41,819 nucleotides of DNA from a virus. A program made the position numbers and the translations under genes. The stretch lies in IMG/VR virus record IMGVR_UViG_3300020478_001370, positions 1-41,819 of that record; one strand, 5' to 3'. How positions within the stretch are numbered: position 1 is the first letter of the stretch; each line of letters starts with the position of its first letter. Below, piece after piece: positions 25,614 to 32,572 of the stretch. Under the pieces are notes generated by a model. That model saw only the letters and a program-made list of their open reading frames with translations, had not been told where the DNA came from and did not search any database.

Positions 25614-25931
25614 GTGAAATTAAGAGCGTCGCATATTTTATTAAGCCATAGACAAGCTAATCCTCCTACACATTCTAGAGGAATTGCACAAACAATGACT
25701 GAAGCCGAAGCTCTTATAAAAGATTTAAAATCAGGTGGAATATCTTTTGAACAAGCGGCTAGAGAAAATAGTGCTTGTCCAAGTAAAGCACGAGGTGGTG
25801 ACTTAGGTTGGTTTGAGGAAGAAGCTATGGTTGTTGAATTTTCATCGGCTTGTAAAAATATTCAAAAAAATGATATAGGACCGCCTTGTATTACACCATT
25901 CGGTGTACATATTATAATGAGGACAGGATGA
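25614..25931 (+). CDS. Parvulin-type peptidyl-prolyl cis-trans isomerase (PpiC-like)
   Basis: The protein has 105 residues with a GTG start preceded by AAGGAG. It is a single parvulin domain: LRASHILL, then a long helix, ISFEQAARENSACPSKARGGDLGWF, MVVEFSSA and TPFGVHIIM, which are the usual blocks of rotamase PpiC. The two conserved histidines (ASHILL and GVHII) are present. It lacks a signal sequence, so it is expected to act in the cytoplasm, catalysing proline isomerisation during folding of phage or host proteins. Its end overlaps thyX by four bases. Confidence 0.88.
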   Translation: MKLRASHILLSHRQANPPTHSRGIAQTMTEAEALIKDLKSGGISFEQAARENSACPSKARGGDLGWFEEEAMVVEFSSACKNIQKNDIGPPCITPFGVHIIMRTG

Positions 25932-26593
25932 GTGTTAAATTAGTTTCGTACTCGAAACCATCAGAAGATTTTTTAGAAGAAGGATTAGAAGACGCTCAAG
26001 ACTTAATTGCCTTTTGTGCTAGGGTTAGTAACCCCACTAATCAAATGAATACTGAAACAAGTGCAAAACTTATTAAGTATTTGATTAAACATAAACACTG
26101 GTCACCATTAGAAATGGTTAATGCTTGTCTTGAAATTAATACTACAAGAGACATAGCACATCAAATAGTAAGACACCGTTCATTTGCTTTTCAAGAATTT
26201 AGTCAGCGTTATGCAAACCCACAAGATATGGCAGAAGCATTTACATATAGAGAAGCACGTTTACAAGATCCAAAAAATAGACAGAACTCTATAGAAGTTG
26301 AAGATGACGCATTACAAATAGCTTGGGGTAAAAAACAAAAAGAAATAATTGAAAAATGTAGAGAAGTATATAATTGGGCATTAAACGAAGGTATTGCTAA
26401 AGAACAAGCCAGAGTCGTATTGCCCGAAGGCTTAACTAAAACACGACTATATATGAATGGCACACTTCGTTCATGGGTTCATTATATTGAATTACGTGGC
26501 GGGCATGGTACACAAAAAGAACACATGGATATTGCTCATGCTTGTGCCAAAGTTATAGCAGAAATATTTCCTATAATAAATGAACTAAAATGA
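25928..26593 (+). CDS. thyX: Flavin-dependent thymidylate synthase ThyX
   Basis: I take ATG 25928, overlapping the isomerase stop as ATGA, with GAGGACAGG upstream; the product is 221 residues. The ThyX signature R-H-R-x7-S is at 82-92 (RHRSFAFQEFS) followed by QRY, and the C-terminal block has RLYMNGTLRSWVHYIELR and the GTQKEH segment. It makes dTMP from dUMP using FAD, NADPH and methylene-tetrahydrofolate, supplying thymidine for an AT-rich phage genome. The ThyX serine is present. It overlaps the next gene by four bases. Confidence 0.95.
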   Translation: MSVKLVSYSKPSEDFLEEGLEDAQDLIAFCARVSNPTNQMNTETSAKLIKYLIKHKHWSPLEMVNACLEINTTRDIAHQIVRHRSFAFQEFSQRYANPQDMAEAFTYREARLQDPKNRQNSIEVEDDALQIAWGKKQKEIIEKCREVYNWALNEGIAKEQARVVLPEGLTKTRLYMNGTLRSWVHYIELRGGHGTQKEHMDIAHACAKVIAEIFPIINELK

Positions 26594-27333
26594 CAAAACC
26601 GATATTATTTTTTGAAACAGAAAATTGGGCTGTAAGAAAGTATGCACCTATTAGACCTGCTAAAGAATTTCTACCAGATGCATGGAAAAATATGCCTACT
26701 TACACTAAGAAAGAAAAATATCAAATTGATAGCGATAAAAGTATAAAAGCCTGTCCAGGTATAGGCGATTTTATGTCAACAGGATATGTTATTCCTGCTT
26801 GGTGTGATATAGAAATTACTCCATCAGAAGACGGATTAAGTGTTAGTACTAGATATTCTGAACCTAACTATAATAGTGCTTATCATCCAGCAGATCAATT
26901 AAGTAATCAATTATTAACAAACTACGGCGTAAGAGCGGCTGTAAAATTAGACAACCCATGGAAAATGTGGGCGGCCGCCGGCTGGTCTTTAATGTACCTA
27001 CCAATGTTTTATTTTGAAGGCAGAAATTATGATGCAATACCCGGTGTAATTGATCATGACATTGGTGCGTTAGTAAGCCCTATTAATATTATGCTAAAAG
27101 AAATTAAACCTACAACAATTAAATTAGGCGAACCTTTGTGTCAAGTTGTTCCAATTAAAAGAGAGAAGGTTGTTGCTCAGACTGGTAAATTAAGTAACAC
27201 AGCCGTTGATAGGCATAACGCTATTATTGGATTAAAAAATATTGTTTTCGCCGGCTGGACACGTTGGCAACACGAGAAAAAAGATTACGTCGTTGATGCA
27301 CATGACACAGACTTACCCGGCGATACAGATTAA
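26590..27333 (+). CDS. Conserved phage protein, DUF6065-like, unknown function
   Basis: The protein has 247 residues. It has PAKEFLPDAWKNMP, IKACPGIGDFMSTGYVIPAW, NPWKMWAAAGWS, PGVIDHDIG and KLGEPLCQVVPIKR, a Pro/Trp-rich block order I associate with phage proteins of the DUF6065 type. There is no known activity. It has no membrane segment. The start overlaps thyX by four bases without a separate ribosome binding site, so translation is probably coupled. It ends convergently with a minus-strand reading frame. The family name is given from pattern memory and should be treated as tentative. Confidence 0.6.
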   Translation: MTKPILFFETENWAVRKYAPIRPAKEFLPDAWKNMPTYTKKEKYQIDSDKSIKACPGIGDFMSTGYVIPAWCDIEITPSEDGLSVSTRYSEPNYNSAYHPADQLSNQLLTNYGVRAAVKLDNPWKMWAAAGWSLMYLPMFYFEGRNYDAIPGVIDHDIGALVSPINIMLKEIKPTTIKLGEPLCQVVPIKREKVVAQTGKLSNTAVDRHNAIIGLKNIVFAGWTRWQHEKKDYVVDAHDTDLPGDTD

Positions 27334-27416
27334 TGCACGTAAACTAAAAATGCAATAAATCCGCTAATAACCAAAACACCTAGTAATAACTGTCCTATCT
27401 GTTTTAACAAATGCAT
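27330..27416 (-). CDS. Tiny membrane peptide downstream of phoH (28 aa)
   Basis: On the minus strand an ATG lies 7 nt after the phoH stop and opens a 28-codon frame, MHLLKQIGQLLLGVLVISG onward, that is a single hydrophobic helix ending YVH. It fills the gap between phoH and the convergent gene and its stop overlaps that gene's stop region. Only a weak AAAGA precedes the start. It is a plausible small membrane protein, but with so short a frame chance cannot be excluded. Confidence 0.35.
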   Translation of the reverse strand: MHLLKQIGQLLLGVLVISGFIAFLVYVH

Positions 27417-27423
27417 TCTTTAT

Positions 27424-28131
27424 TTAGTCATCACCATATACTTGAAGTACTTCTTTAACAGCATTACTTCTTTCAATGTCTCCTTGTCGAAATCTTACTA
27501 TATCAATATGTGAAGTGGTTGGAAACCGTTCCAATTGTTTTATAAAATCTAACAATCCATTATTTGATAACCTATCAGATTGTCTGAGGTCTCCTGTTAC
27601 GGCCATTTGTGATTTTGTACCTAACCTAGTTAATAGCATTTTCATTTGACTAGCAGTAGCATTTTGCATTTCATCTGCAACAATAAATGCTTTTTTAAAT
27701 GTTCTACCTCTCATGTATGCCAAGGGTGCAATTTCTACAATATTTTCGTTTATCATATTCTGTATTTCATACTGAGTATAATATTCTCTAAATACATCAA
27801 AAATAGGCATTGTCCATGGTGCCATTTTTTGTTCCATTGTCCCTGGTAAAAATCCTAGATCTTCATCAACACTAATTGCTGGTCTAGTAACCACAATTTT
27901 ATCAATTATACTATTACGAAATAGCTTAACAGCCACCTGTACCGCTAGAAGCGTTTTACCAGTTCCTGCAGGACCAATACCGAAGACTATGTCTTTCTGA
28001 GGATCCATTAGTTTTAGCATATATGTTTCTTGATTTCTATTACGTGGTAGTATTTTAACGTCTTTTTTATGTGGTTGGAAATTAATAATATTACTATTCT
28101 GAAAATGCCGTTTGGCCTTTTTATTACTCAT
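27424..28131 (-). CDS. phoH: PhoH-like P-loop ATPase
   Basis: The protein has 235 residues. Walker A GPAGTGKT (53-60), VVTRPAISV, Walker B FIVADEMQN (149-157), and GDLRQSD identify the PhoH family. It has RNA-helicase-like NTPase folding; its role in phages is unsettled despite the phosphate-starvation name. A strong ribosome binding site, AAAGGAGG on the minus strand (28137-28144), precedes the ATG by 5 nt. Apart from a tiny peptide it is the only leftward gene of the window, so it interrupts two rightward blocks and needs its own promoter. Confidence 0.95.
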   Translation of the reverse strand: MSNKKAKRHFQNSNIINFQPHKKDVKILPRNRNQETYMLKLMDPQKDIVFGIGPAGTGKTLLAVQVAVKLFRNSIIDKIVVTRPAISVDEDLGFLPGTMEQKMAPWTMPIFDVFREYYTQYEIQNMINENIVEIAPLAYMRGRTFKKAFIVADEMQNATASQMKMLLTRLGTKSQMAVTGDLRQSDRLSNNGLLDFIKQLERFPTTSHIDIVRFRQGDIERSNAVKEVLQVYGDD

Positions 28132-28293
28132 GCAGTCCTCCTTTATGAGTCAATTTGACTATAAAGATCAACTTAATCGCGTCGTAAACACAACAAAGTT
28201 GCCTCTACACAAGTATTTAACGAGTTAACTAAAAAACAAAACTGCTACTATATGGATACAGATTAGCTAAATAAGTGTACAGGAGCGACTAGA
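28132..28293. promoter_or_regulatory. Divergent intergenic region between phoH and the 28294 operon
   Basis: This 162-nt gap must drive both directions. Rightward, GCTAAATA at 28266 is the likely late box. Leftward, the minus strand carries TTAAATACT (complement of 28211-28219), similar to the late box and about 80 nt from phoH. I found no good sigma-70 pair and no tRNA or hairpin. Confidence 0.4.
28266..28273 (+). promoter_or_regulatory. Late promoter box GCTAAATA
   Basis: A six-of-eight match to the T4 late box. The T4 spacing gives a start near 28279 and a 15-nt leader containing CAGGAGCGA before the ATG at 28294, in line with the other late leaders here. Confidence 0.5.
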
Positions 28294-28845
28294 ATGCAAG
28301 ACGTAATGGACATTGTAAAAAACATCGATAATATCTATAATAGCGATACCGCTTTTAGTGTTCTTAAAGACTTTGAAAGAGTACTAGATGAGCTTGATAT
28401 TTACGTATATGAAAATTGGGAAGATGGCGAATTAGCATCAGGGCCTAATATAGAGAAACATTGGGTAACTTGCGAATTTATGTGGCCTAGAGAGAAAATG
28501 CCAGATCCAATGGGTGGTAAACGTCTACTAGATTACGACTGCAAAGTTGCTTATGAAAAAACACACATACTTAAACCAAGACAAATTAAAGAACCTGGTG
28601 ATATACGCCCGGGTACTAAAAAAGGCAAATTAGATAGACATCCAATTTGGATTGTTAAAATAGAAATGCCTAAAGACTTAATTCTTAACATTTACAGTGG
28701 TTATAAAGAGCAATTAGACTTTGTTGCAGAACCGGCTGAAATGGGTGCAGAAACGGCACCTGTTGCACCAGAGGTTCCACAACCAGCAGACGCAGAAGCG
28801 GCGGCGGCTGAACCGGCACCTGTTGCACCAGAAGGTCAAATGTAA
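28294..28845 (+). CDS. Conserved phage protein with Ala/Pro-rich C-terminus
   Basis: The protein has 183 residues. Residues 1-150 form a compact domain with MWPREKMPDPMGGKRLLDYD followed by CKVAYEK and KLDRHPIWIVKIEMP; I recognise this only as a conserved marine T4-like phage sequence. The last ~35 residues are low-complexity (APVAPE and PAPVAPE, AEAAAAE), encoded by a direct DNA repeat of cggcacctgttgcaccaga at about 28754 and 28814. The stop overlaps the next start by one base. The late promoter and neighbours suggest a virion or assembly role, not proven. Confidence 0.65.
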   Translation: MQDVMDIVKNIDNIYNSDTAFSVLKDFERVLDELDIYVYENWEDGELASGPNIEKHWVTCEFMWPREKMPDPMGGKRLLDYDCKVAYEKTHILKPRQIKEPGDIRPGTKKGKLDRHPIWIVKIEMPKDLILNIYSGYKEQLDFVAEPAEMGAETAPVAPEVPQPADAEAAAAEPAPVAPEGQM

Positions 28846-29558
28846 TGGGATTACAAGCAAAAGATTTAAGAAGTTTAGTTTACGATATTTTTGAAATAGA
28901 TTCTTTCAAATCAAAAATGGGGGAAGACAAAGATATTGTTGTTTTAAGTTTTTCTGTTAAATCACAAGAACCTGCTAACGACTTAATGAATTTTCTTGAA
29001 AAAGGATATCCATTTGTATTAGATGCAGATGTAACATCTGGAGAACAACCAGATGGAACATATAAAGTTTTTGTTGAAATGGAACGTGGTCGAGATATTC
29101 CACAACAAATCACTGAGATAGTTGATGGTGTTAAAAAACTAGCAGACTTAGACGAACTTAAATTTAGATATTATAAAAGTTTTGATAGTATGAATGCTAA
29201 TGAACAAAATATATCTGAAACAGTACCATTAGATGTTGAAGGTTATGAAATTAGAGTTAACGAAAATAATTTAAATAACTATAAAAATTTCTTTACTAAA
29301 AGTTATTTAGATAGTATCGAAGTATTACAAGATAACATTACATTTAAGAAGGTTTATGCAGAGCCTTTAAAATTTAAAATTGATAATTTTGGTAAACAAG
29401 AAGACATTAATAAACAAATTACTGAAAAATTTAATGTCGATTCTTTTCCAGAAATAATTTACCTCACTAAATACTTAGGCGATTACAATATTTCAATATA
29501 CGGTACACAGTACTTAATTGAAAATGCAGGTTATACATTAGTATTGTCAAAACAGTAA
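28845..29558 (+). CDS. Conserved phage protein of unknown function
   Basis: The protein has 237 residues, acidic, with two apparent alpha/beta halves: an N-terminal region with VVLSFSVKSQEPANDLMNFL and VFVEMERGRDIPQQI, and a C-terminal region rich in Asn/Tyr/Lys. There is no motif with a known catalytic meaning. It is translationally coupled to the gene upstream (TAATG), so the two products probably act together. It is followed directly by the endolysin gene. Confidence 0.6.
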   Translation: MGLQAKDLRSLVYDIFEIDSFKSKMGEDKDIVVLSFSVKSQEPANDLMNFLEKGYPFVLDADVTSGEQPDGTYKVFVEMERGRDIPQQITEIVDGVKKLADLDELKFRYYKSFDSMNANEQNISETVPLDVEGYEIRVNENNLNNYKNFFTKSYLDSIEVLQDNITFKKVYAEPLKFKIDNFGKQEDINKQITEKFNVDSFPEIIYLTKYLGDYNISIYGTQYLIENAGYTLVLSKQ

Positions 29559-29570
29559 AAAGGATTAAAA

Positions 29571-30095
29571 ATGGCATCAGAAAATTATAAAGACGCACTT
29601 TCTGTAATCTTACATCATGAAGGTGGATATGTAAATCACCCTAAAGACCCGGGTGGTATTACAAACATGGGTGTTACTAAACGAGTTTATGAAGAGTGGG
29701 TAGGCCACGAAGTTGATGCAGATACAATGAGAGCATTAACTGAAGATGACGTTGCACCAATTTATGAAAAGAATTACTGGGGCAGAGTTAAAGCAGACAA
29801 TCTGCCTGCAGGCTTAGACTTATGTGTTTTCGACTTTGGCGTAAACGCTGGCACAGGTCGAGCCGCTAAATACCTACAACGACTAGTCGGAGCCGGTGTA
29901 GACGGGGCTATAGGCCCGGGCACATTAGGAAAGGTAGACGAGTTTGTGGAAGCAAATGGCGTAGAAGTAGCAATTCGAGAATACCAAGATGCAAGGCAAG
30001 GATATTATGAAAGTTTATCAACTTTCGAAACATTTGGGAGAGGCTGGACAAGACGTGTTAGCGAAACAACAGAAAAAGCCTTAACAATGGTATGA
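29571..30095 (+). CDS. Endolysin, GH108 family
   Basis: The protein has 174 residues. HHEGGYVNHPKDPGGITNMG is the GH108 active-site block, with E17 the likely catalytic acid, followed by a YWGRVKADNLPAGLD segment and a C-terminal peptidoglycan-binding-like region (GVDGAIGPGTLG). It would hydrolyse the glycan strands of host peptidoglycan at lysis. It has no signal peptide or membrane anchor, so a holin is needed for release. AAGGA lies upstream of the ATG. It opens a lysis region that contains spanin-like genes 0.4 kb downstream. T4's own lysozyme (gpe) is of an unrelated fold. Confidence 0.92.
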   Translation: MASENYKDALSVILHHEGGYVNHPKDPGGITNMGVTKRVYEEWVGHEVDADTMRALTEDDVAPIYEKNYWGRVKADNLPAGLDLCVFDFGVNAGTGRAAKYLQRLVGAGVDGAIGPGTLGKVDEFVEANGVEVAIREYQDARQGYYESLSTFETFGRGWTRRVSETTEKALTMV

Positions 30096-30250
30096 GAACG
30101 TGTCAAAATTGTGGACGCGAACACGAAGGGCGGTTAGTTGAAGAATTTAAAGATGGCGATAACAAACCAATAGAAATTGTAGTTTGTCAACAAGCCAGGT
30201 ACGATGAAGAATCTGATGTATCTACAATGGTACATCGTTTTATACGGTGA
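30092..30250 (+). CDS. Small CxxC protein (52 aa)
   Basis: The ATG at 30092 overlaps the endolysin stop as ATGA. The product begins MRTCQNCGREHEGRLVEEF and contains a CxxC pair and one further Cys, a half zinc-ribbon pattern; the rest is acidic. Codon use matches the neighbours and the frame fills the gap exactly, so it is probably real. Function is unknown. Confidence 0.6.
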   Translation: MRTCQNCGREHEGRLVEEFKDGDNKPIEIVVCQQARYDEESDVSTMVHRFIR

Positions 30251-30258
30251 GGAATACA

Positions 30259-30474
30259 ATGATTAAAGACAAAGTAATGGAAGCATTACATGAACACTTT
30301 GGATTTTATCCAGAGCTTAAACATAGCATAATCGACGACTTAGATGGCGACGACATGGATATTGTTGAAGTATGTGTTGCTATAGAAGAAAAAGCAAATA
30401 TTACTATGCCCGAAGATAAAATGGAAAAACTTGTTACAGTAGAAGATATAATTAAACTAGCGGAGAGTTGTTAA
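30259..30474 (+). CDS. Acyl-carrier-protein-like protein lacking the phosphopantetheine serine
   Basis: I choose ATG 30259, after GAGG, giving 71 residues; a GTG at 30247 is upstream but overlaps the previous stop. IIDDLDGDDMDIVEVCVAIEE and KLVTVEDIIKLAE match helices II-IV of acyl carrier proteins (E-D-L-x-x-D-S-L-D-x-V-E-L...T-V-x-D-x-I). The serine that carries the cofactor is Asp (GAC) in this protein: G-D-D-M-D in place of A-D-S-L-D. It therefore keeps the ACP surface but cannot be loaded in the normal way. It may bind host fatty-acid or lipid enzymes as a decoy; this is inference. The stop overlaps the next ATG by one base. Confidence 0.75.
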   Translation: MIKDKVMEALHEHFGFYPELKHSIIDDLDGDDMDIVEVCVAIEEKANITMPEDKMEKLVTVEDIIKLAESC

Positions 30475-30968
30475 TGGGCATAATTAGTGGCATTAAAGTA
30501 GGACTAATTTTATTAGTATTAGCAGGTGCTGGTGGTGGCTTTATGTATGTAAAAAACCTCAAAGCCGACCTAGCAGTTAGCGAAGCTAATAATATGAAAT
30601 TAGAAGAAAGTGTTGCTGAACAAAAAGCTGTTATAGAGCAAGTACAAGCAGATTTTAAAAAACAACAAGAAATCAGTAAAAAATTGCAAGAAGTAAATTC
30701 AACTTTAGCTAAAGAACTAAAAGATACAGAAGAAAAATTTAATAAAGTAAATGCATCAGGTAAAAAGCGTGATGTAGGTAATCTTGCTATTAAAAAAAGC
30801 AAAATTATAGAAAAAGTTATTAACAAAGGTACTGCAAATGCGAATAGATGCTTTGAAATCGCTACAGGCTCACCTTTAACGGAGAAAGAGAAAAATGCAA
30901 CGAAGAAATCTCAGATCAATCCTGAGTGTCCTAGTATTGCTAATCCCAATTACGTTCCTTACAACTAG
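30474..30968 (+). CDS. Rz-like inner-membrane spanin
   Basis: The start is ATG 30474 (GGAG upstream, one-base overlap with the ACP-like stop), in preference to a TTG two codons earlier; 164 residues. It has one N-terminal transmembrane helix (about 6-26, KVGLILLVLAGAGGGFMYV) and a long periplasmic coiled coil (about 30-100, rich in K/E/Q) followed by a C-terminal Cys/Pro-containing tail. This is the i-spanin layout. It would pair with the lipoprotein encoded in an overlapping frame to fuse inner and outer membranes at lysis. Confidence 0.75.
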   Translation: MGIISGIKVGLILLVLAGAGGGFMYVKNLKADLAVSEANNMKLEESVAEQKAVIEQVQADFKKQQEISKKLQEVNSTLAKELKDTEEKFNKVNASGKKRDVGNLAIKKSKIIEKVINKGTANANRCFEIATGSPLTEKEKNATKKSQINPECPSIANPNYVPYN

Positions 30969-31287
30969 TTGTAGTAGCGTAAAGAAACTGGACATTTTTA
31001 AAACAGAAGTACCACGACAACCTCTTAATTTAGCACTTCCTGATCCGCTTAAAGTTGAAGAATTAAAGTGGTATATAATTAATTCAGAAAACTCTGCTGA
31101 AGTTCTTGATAAAATTAAAAAGAAAGGTGATGATCCCGTTCTTTTTGGCCTTACAGATGAAGGTTACGAAACTCTTAGTGTAAATTTTGCACAAATAAGA
31201 GCATATATTCTAAAACAAAGAGAAATTATTAAACAATATAAAGAATATTACGAACCTGAAGAAAAAACTAAAAAATCAGAAAATTAA
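30895..31287 (+). CDS. Rz1-like outer-membrane lipoprotein spanin
   Basis: The protein has 130 residues; its gene starts 74 nt before the i-spanin stop in another frame, with GGAG upstream. The N-terminus is a lipoprotein signal (MQRRNLRSILSVLVLLIPIT then LTTSC, lipobox Cys at residue 26). The mature part has Pro-rich (PRQPLNLALPDPLK) and helical segments; it is longer than lambda Rz1. The nested arrangement with a coiled-coil membrane protein right after an endolysin is the classic spanin signature. It would sit in the outer membrane's inner leaflet. Confidence 0.8.
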   Translation: MQRRNLRSILSVLVLLIPITFLTTSCSSVKKLDIFKTEVPRQPLNLALPDPLKVEELKWYIINSENSAEVLDKIKKKGDDPVLFGLTDEGYETLSVNFAQIRAYILKQREIIKQYKEYYEPEEKTKKSEN

Positions 31288-31291
31288 ATAC

Positions 31292-31318
31292 GCTCCTGTA
31301 CAGTCGATGTATAGGAGC
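31292..31318 (+). other. Strong RNA hairpin (11-bp stem, 5-nt loop)
   Basis: GCTCCTGTACA (31292-31302) pairs with TGTATAGGAGC (31308-31318) around loop GTCGA, with one G-U pair. It follows the o-spanin stop by 4 nt. There is no U-tract, so it is more likely an RNA end-stabiliser or processing site than an intrinsic terminator. AGGAGC on the 3' arm would mask a ribosome-binding-like sequence. Confidence 0.55.
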
Positions 31319-31333
31319 TAACAATAGGCTTAA

Positions 31334-31352
31334 TAGGCATATCTTTTGCCTA
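31334..31352 (+). terminator. Weak terminator-like hairpin
   Basis: TAGGCA (31334-31339) pairs with TGCCTA (31347-31352) around a 7-nt loop, followed by AAATTTCTTTT. The stem is short (6 bp) and the T-run interrupted, so termination would be partial at most. Confidence 0.3.
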
Positions 31353-31386
31353 AAATTTCTTTTCGCGTCCCCACAAAATAAAAAAC

Positions 31387-31394
31387 ACTAAATA
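31387..31394 (+). promoter_or_regulatory. Late promoter box ACTAAATA, close to the ATG
   Basis: It keeps the TAAATA core. The T4 spacing gives a start near 31400, two bases before the ATG at 31402; no ribosome binding site precedes that ATG. Confidence 0.5.
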
Positions 31395-31401
31395 CATTGT
31401 C

Positions 31402-31932
31402 ATGGACATACCGGCTATTAGGAAACACACTATCTTCTTGAAGTGGTGGTGGTTCTTCAGTTTATTAATAGTTGCGACTATTGGACTATTTTTATTCGAC
31501 GTACACACTACACTCTGGATACAAGATAAAACGAAATTATCGTTTTTTATCTTGACTATCTTCTATGGTATGACAATTCATTGTGGTTATGAATCCTGGT
31601 TATTAAGTAAACTAGCAAATAAAGAATTAGACGAAATTAAAAACATAGACATTAGGCATGAAACAGGATGGTTTGCGTCTGATGTTTTATTAACAATGGG
31701 GTTAATTGGTACAGTTGCTGGTTTCATATTAATGTTGGCAGGAGCATTTAATGGAATCAATATATCAGATGTATCATCAGTTCAACAAGCACTGGCAAAT
31801 ATGGCAGTAGGAATGTCCACTGCTCTATACACTACACTTACCGGTTTAATAACAAGCACACTATTAAAATTCCAGTACTTCAGGCTCCAACAAGACCTTG
31901 AAAGGTACAGGAATGAGATTTCCCAGTCTTAA
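31402..31932 (+). CDS. MotA/TolQ/ExbB-like proton-channel protein
   Basis: The protein has 176 residues with hydrophobic helices at about 12-32, 44-68, 92-116 and 128-152. The last two carry LLTMGLIGTVAGFILMLAGAF and ANMAVGMSTALYTTLTGLI, the L-G-L-x-G-T-V-x-G-(hydrophobic) and A-L-x-T-T-x-x-G-L pattern of ExbB/TolQ/MotA. It lacks the large cytoplasmic domain of the bacterial proteins. It is followed by a gene for an ExbD/TolR-like partner, so the two may form a proton-driven stator complex in the inner membrane. The start has no ribosome binding site and a late box only 8 nt away. Confidence 0.75.
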   Translation: MDIPAIRKHTIFLKWWWFFSLLIVATIGLFLFDVHTTLWIQDKTKLSFFILTIFYGMTIHCGYESWLLSKLANKELDEIKNIDIRHETGWFASDVLLTMGLIGTVAGFILMLAGAFNGINISDVSSVQQALANMAVGMSTALYTTLTGLITSTLLKFQYFRLQQDLERYRNEISQS

Positions 31933-32572
31933 AAGAATTAGAACATACGGCTCACAAATAGCATTTATTGATTTGCTATTCAATACCCTTGTAGGCTTTG
32001 TTTTCCTTTTTGTTTTAGCTTTTATCTTAATTAATCCTGTTGCAAAAAAGTCTAATGTAGAAGTAATTGCTGAATTTATTATTACGACTACTTGGCCTGA
32101 TAATAGTGCAGATGACATCGATACTTGGGTTAAAGATCCTGTTGGAAATATTGTTGGCTTTAAACAAAAAGATCGTGGTTTAATGAACTTAGATAGAGAT
32201 GACTTGGGTAGAGCTAATGACACTATTGAAATGTTAAATGGTGAAAAAATTCTAGTTCGACAAAATATAGAACACGTAACAATTAGAGGTATTATTCCTG
32301 GAGAATATATTGTAAATGTACACTTATATAGACGTTCTCCTAGACACGAAGTCTTAGAGGAAGATTATTTTGAAAATATACCTGTAAGGGTTAATGTTGA
32401 AAAATTAAATCCATACGGGGTTGTTTATATTAAAGAACTTTTATTAACTGTAAAAGGTGAAGAAAAAACAGTACTTCGATTTACTGTAGATGCAGATGGA
32501 AAAATTACAGAAATTAATGACTTACCTTATCAAATAGTTAAATCTATTAGTAGTTATGAAGGGGAAAGATAA
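31913..32572 (+). CDS. ExbD/TolR-like protein with a DUF2135-like periplasmic domain
   Basis: The start is ATG 31913 (AAAGG 7 nt upstream), giving 219 residues; a TTG at 31898 is the alternative. One transmembrane helix (about 17-41, IAFIDLLFNTLVGFVFLFVL) has Asp20 near its start, the position of the proton-binding Asp in ExbD/TolR/MotB. The periplasmic part (about 48-140) reads D-D-I-D-T-W-V-K-D-P-x-G, then a G-x-x-x-L-D-x-D-D-L-G and P-G-E-Y-I-V-N-V-H-L-Y, resembling the DUF2135 beta-domain rather than the usual TolR fold. It overlaps the channel gene by 20 nt and the next by one. Confidence 0.7.
   Translation: MRFPSLKRIRTYGSQIAFIDLLFNTLVGFVFLFVLAFILINPVAKKSNVEVIAEFIITTTWPDNSADDIDTWVKDPVGNIVGFKQKDRGLMNLDRDDLGRANDTIEMLNGEKILVRQNIEHVTIRGIIPGEYIVNVHLYRRSPRHEVLEEDYFENIPVRVNVEKLNPYGVVYIKELLLTVKGEEKTVLRFTVDADGKITEINDLPYQIVKSISSYEGER

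Noticed and set aside
28132-28293. tRNA, small RNA or origin in the divergent gap
   Set aside because: No cloverleaf, iterons or stable hairpin could be found; only promoter-like and ribosome-binding sequences are visible.
30247-30258. GTG start for the ACP-like gene
   Set aside because: It overlaps the stop of the CxxC gene; the ATG at 30259 is better placed after GAGG.
31283-31290. ATTAAATA after the o-spanin stop as another late promoter
   Set aside because: Predicted transcription would begin inside the 31292 hairpin and about 105 nt from the next gene, unlike the other short leaders.
31292-31318. Hairpin as an intrinsic terminator
   Set aside because: The stem is strong but TAACAATAGG follows, with no run of T, so standard rho-independent termination is unlikely.
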